Below, piece after piece: positions 61,764-64,000 of a DNA stretch of 64,000 nt. Positions within the stretch are counted from its first letter, which is position 1, and each line of letters starts with the position of its first letter. The notes beneath the pieces were generated by a model, which was not told the DNA's origin, ran no database searches, and saw only the letters and a list, made by a program, of their open reading frames with translations. A program made the translations under genes and the position numbers. Source of the DNA: Planctomycetota bacterium (GTDB lineage Bacteria; Planctomycetota; Phycisphaerae; Phycisphaerales; UBA1924). Where the stretch lies: NCBI GenBank assembly GCA_017303555.1, contig JAFLCN010000001.1:476920-540919 (forward strand). Reading direction: 5' to 3'.

Positions 61764-63014
61764 ATGTCTATTGCCGCTGCGAAACAGGGGAGCCCGATCG
61801 AAGTGAAAACCAGCGGAGATGTTCGGCAGCTCATCGCTTCCGAGTTGCCCTCGCTTGTCGCGATCCGGCACGATCTGCACGCTCATCCGGAACTGAACTA
61901 CCAGGAAACCCGCACCAGCAAGGTCATCCAGGATGAACTTGCCAAGCTGGCTCCCGCGGGCCTGACGTTTAAGAGCGGCCTCGCCAAAGGCACCGGCGTG
62001 CTCGCGTATTTGCCCCCCACCGACCAGTCCGGCTCGGGCAAACCCTCCATCGGCCTCCGCGCCGACATGGATGCGCTCCCCATCGCCGAACAAACCGGGA
62101 AGAAATACGCCAGCACCACTCCCGGAATCATGCACGCCTGCGGCCACGACGGGCACGTCACCATCCTGCTCGGCGCCGCTCGCGTGCTCAGCAAGCTGCC
62201 CCATCGGCCCCGCGGCATCCACTTCGTCTTCCAGCCCGCAGAAGAATCCGGCGCCGGCGGAAACGAAATGTGCAAAGACGGCGTGCTCGATGGCAAAGTC
62301 CTCGGACCAAAAATCGAACGCATCTACGGCCTGCACGGCTGGCCGACGACTCCGCTCAACGTCGTCGGCTCGCGCCCCGGCCCGCTGCTCGCCGCGACCG
62401 ATGATGTCGTCGTCACGATCACCGGCGAGCAATCGCACGCCGCATACCCGCACTACTCGAAAGATTCGATCCTCTGCGTTGCCCAGTGCATCCTCAGCCT
62501 GCAGCAGCTCGTCTCCCGCAATCTCAGCCCGTTCGACAACGTCGTCTGCAGCATGACGATGATCAAGGGCGGCACGGCGAACAACATCATCCCGCGCGAA
62601 GCACAGTTCCAGGGCACGATCCGCACCCTCACGCCCGAGACCCGCGCACACGCCAAGAAACGCTTCTTCGAAATCGTGAACGGCGTTGCCTCGGCCCACG
62701 AATGCAAAGCGAGCATCGACTGGCACGAGGGATATCCCGTGACCTTTAACGACCCCGCCCTCACCGAACGCTGGTTCAAGACCGCCGAACGCACCTTCGG
62801 AACGCAGCGCATCGAACGCATCCCCGAACCCACCATGGGCGGCGAGGATTTCTCCTACTACGCCCAGAAGGTCCCGGCCGTGTTCTTCACCCTCGGCCTC
62901 CAGCGCCCAGGCGACAACAAGCCCGTCACGCTCCACCAACCCGAGTTTGATTTCAACGACGACGCGATAGCTACGGGTGTCGAGATGTTTGTGGCGCTTG
63001 CAACAGAGCAGTAG
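61764..63014 (+). CDS. M20-family amidohydrolase (N-acyl-amino-acid / hippurate hydrolase type)
   Basis: Metal-dependent amidohydrolase of 416 residues, cytosolic. Start ATG 61764; a TTG two codons earlier is also possible. Motifs of the IAA-amino-acid/hippurate hydrolase subgroup: LVAIRHDLHAHPELNYQETR, GLRADMDALPIAEQTG with the first metal aspartate, IMHACGHDGHVTILLGAA, FVFQPAEESGAGG, GLHGWPTTPLNVVGSRPGPL, GEQSHAAYPH, and final EPTMGGEDFSYYAQKVPAVF. All metal ligands are in place. Substrate candidates are N-acyl-amino acids or diaminopimelate derivatives. A palindrome-rich region follows it. Confidence 0.92.
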   Translation: MSIAAAKQGSPIEVKTSGDVRQLIASELPSLVAIRHDLHAHPELNYQETRTSKVIQDELAKLAPAGLTFKSGLAKGTGVLAYLPPTDQSGSGKPSIGLRADMDALPIAEQTGKKYASTTPGIMHACGHDGHVTILLGAARVLSKLPHRPRGIHFVFQPAEESGAGGNEMCKDGVLDGKVLGPKIERIYGLHGWPTTPLNVVGSRPGPLLAATDDVVVTITGEQSHAAYPHYSKDSILCVAQCILSLQQLVSRNLSPFDNVVCSMTMIKGGTANNIIPREAQFQGTIRTLTPETRAHAKKRFFEIVNGVASAHECKASIDWHEGYPVTFNDPALTERWFKTAERTFGTQRIERIPEPTMGGEDFSYYAQKVPAVFFTLGLQRPGDNKPVTLHQPEFDFNDDAIATGVEMFVALATEQ

Positions 63015-63363
63015 CCGCCTGCAACGACAAGATCGCGGCATCGACCCGCGAGAACCATCGAATTCCGGATCGCATGCTCATAGCTGCGGAGCAGCGAAAG
63101 CCATGAGCGTGGGGCGTAATACGGTTCCTATTGCAGTTTGCGTTCCCCGCTTCTGTCCTCCCCCTTTGCCAAAGGGGGAGGTGGCATCGCGCAGCGTAGC
63201 GAAGCGATGACGGAGGGGGTTTCGGATGTCCCCAAGCCGCAATCGCGTTCACGCAACATTCAAATGGAAATCGACAAGCCTCACGTACGCCGCGCGTATG
63301 TCCAAAGCCGCAACGCGGCGACACATCTCGCTTCCTATCACTTCCTTCCGCGGCAAACACTCC
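63015..63363. other. Intergenic region with palindromic element, 349 bp
   Basis: No gene supported. The only notable item is the 23-base palindrome at 63158-63180 and the GC-rich tract after it (AGCGTAGCGAAGCGATGACG, then GGAGGGGG). Confidence 0.5.
63158..63180. repeat. Perfect palindrome of the CTCCCCC type
   Basis: CTCCCCCTTT (63158-63167) pairs exactly with AAAGGGGGAG (63171-63180) around GCC. A close relative, CCCCCTCCC/GGGAGGGGG, sits at the right edge of the window. The stem has no following U tract. Confidence 0.65.
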
Positions 63364-63945
63364 TCACACCGCCCGCTCCCCCAGCCGCCTCACAAACTCC
63401 ATCCACTTCGCACGCTTCTCCGGCGTCGACTTGCGCACCTGATCGAACACAGTTTGCTTGACGGGGCGCACGCCCGCAAACTTCAGGATCGGCGCCGCCA
63501 TTGTGTGCCGCGATGTCGATCCGTTCACGATCGTGTCCCACCACCACGGTGCATCCATCGTCACGATCAGTCGCGCCGAACGCCCCGCGAGCAACTTGTC
63601 CCAAAAGACCGAGCCCGGCCTGTACCGAAACGCAAACTCCGGCAGGAACGTGCGATCGACAAAGCCCTTCATCAGCGCGGGCATCGAGCCCCACCACGTC
63701 GGATAAATGAACACCAGATGCTCCGCCCAGCGGATCGCCTCCTGCGCCGCCAGCAGATCCGGCTCCAGCTCCATCCGCTGGTGATACCCGTACCTCAGGT
63801 TCGGATCAAACTTCATCTCCCCCACCGACATCGCGCGGCAGCCATGCCCCGCGCTCGTCGCGCTCGCAACATACTGCTTCGCGATCTCGCTACAGAAGCT
63901 GCCTTCGACCGGATTGCCGCAGAAAACAAAGACGTTGCGTGGCAT
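63364..63945 (-). CDS. Flavodoxin-fold NAD(P)H dehydrogenase (quinone)
   Basis: FMN-dependent NAD(P)H:quinone oxidoreductase of the KefF/MdaB type, 193 residues, cytosolic. The N-terminal strand and phosphate loop VFVFCGNPVEGSFCSEIAKQ replaces the usual HP-S motif with NPVEGSF. EHLVFIYPTWWGSMPALMKG followed by FVDRTFLPEFAFRYR is the flavin- and substrate-binding block of the family. GRSARLIVTMDAPWWWDTIV and FAGVRPVKQTVFDQVRK follow. ATG 63945 has no clear ribosome site. The physiological quinone or other acceptor is unknown. Confidence 0.87.
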   Translation of the reverse strand: MPRNVFVFCGNPVEGSFCSEIAKQYVASATSAGHGCRAMSVGEMKFDPNLRYGYHQRMELEPDLLAAQEAIRWAEHLVFIYPTWWGSMPALMKGFVDRTFLPEFAFRYRPGSVFWDKLLAGRSARLIVTMDAPWWWDTIVNGSTSRHTMAAPILKFAGVRPVKQTVFDQVRKSTPEKRAKWMEFVRRLGERAV

Positions 63946-63971
63946 CAGCGAGCGTAGTAGCGGATCAGGAG

Positions 63972-63992
63972 CCCCCTCCCCGAGGGAGGGGG
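63972..63992. repeat. Perfect palindrome at right edge
   Basis: CCCCCTCCC (63972-63980) pairs with GGGAGGGGG (63984-63992) around CGA. It lies 26 bases upstream of the flavodoxin-fold gene start and reaches almost to the window edge. Confidence 0.6.
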
Positions 63993-64000
63993 TTGGGGGT

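Overview
The window looks like a chromosome segment of a high-G+C planctomycete, most likely of the Phycisphaerae type. The evidence is sixteen secreted proteins ending in the paired-cysteine, double EF-hand tail called a 'GC-type dockerin' in this group, one PEP-CTERM-like surface protein, a planctomycete-style pseudopilin, a secreted squalene-cyclase-like repeat protein and strong G/C third-position codon use. No rRNA, tRNA, CRISPR array, transposase or phage gene was seen.

Layout. 1-12.4 kb is mostly housekeeping: the 3' part of ilvE, a PEP-CTERM-like protein, a conserved unknown, an FHA-GAF-SpoIIE phosphatase, a GT1-type glycosyltransferase, pdxJ, folC and a very long leuS. 12.4-22.8 kb is almost all on the minus strand: a dockerin-tagged beta-helix protein, the livH-livM-livG-livF transporter genes, a GT2 glycosyltransferase overlapping an RmlC-like cupin, a dockerin-tagged HAF-repeat protein, and a branched-chain amino-acid-binding lipoprotein separated from its transporter by about 3.8 kb.

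23.06-47.8 kb is the most striking part: fourteen consecutive dockerin-tagged secreted proteins, thirteen on the plus strand. Three are recognisable glycoside hydrolases (GH15-like, GH53 galactanase, GH81 beta-1,3-glucanase). The others are binding or structural modules (LamG, NPCBM-like, Ig-like, beta-propeller, passenger-like beta repeats) or belong to no family I recognise. One is split by a one-base frameshift in a C run, two share a nearly identical 132-bp dockerin segment, and two are close paralogues. I infer a polysaccharide-degrading and surface-display secretome built on one shared C-terminal tag. No cohesin partner is visible here.

47.8-64 kb holds accessory and metabolic genes: cysteine dioxygenase, a class V PLP enzyme, TspO, a lipoprotein rhodanese, a methyltransferase, an M32 carboxypeptidase, a GAF-SpoIIE phosphatase, a cyclase-repeat protein, rsmE, a His-rich membrane protein, an M20 amidohydrolase and a flavodoxin-fold oxidoreductase. 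Between tspO and the rhodanese gene lies a less G+C-rich three-gene module (about 50.9-53.3 kb): a pseudopilin, a small secreted protein and a membrane-anchored secreted protein. It is bracketed by decayed second copies of the 3' ends of both flanking genes, so it looks inserted or exchanged by recombination. A 240-bp run of six short hairpins lies just upstream of tspO, and further palindromic elements occur at 48.5, 63.2 and 64.0 kb.
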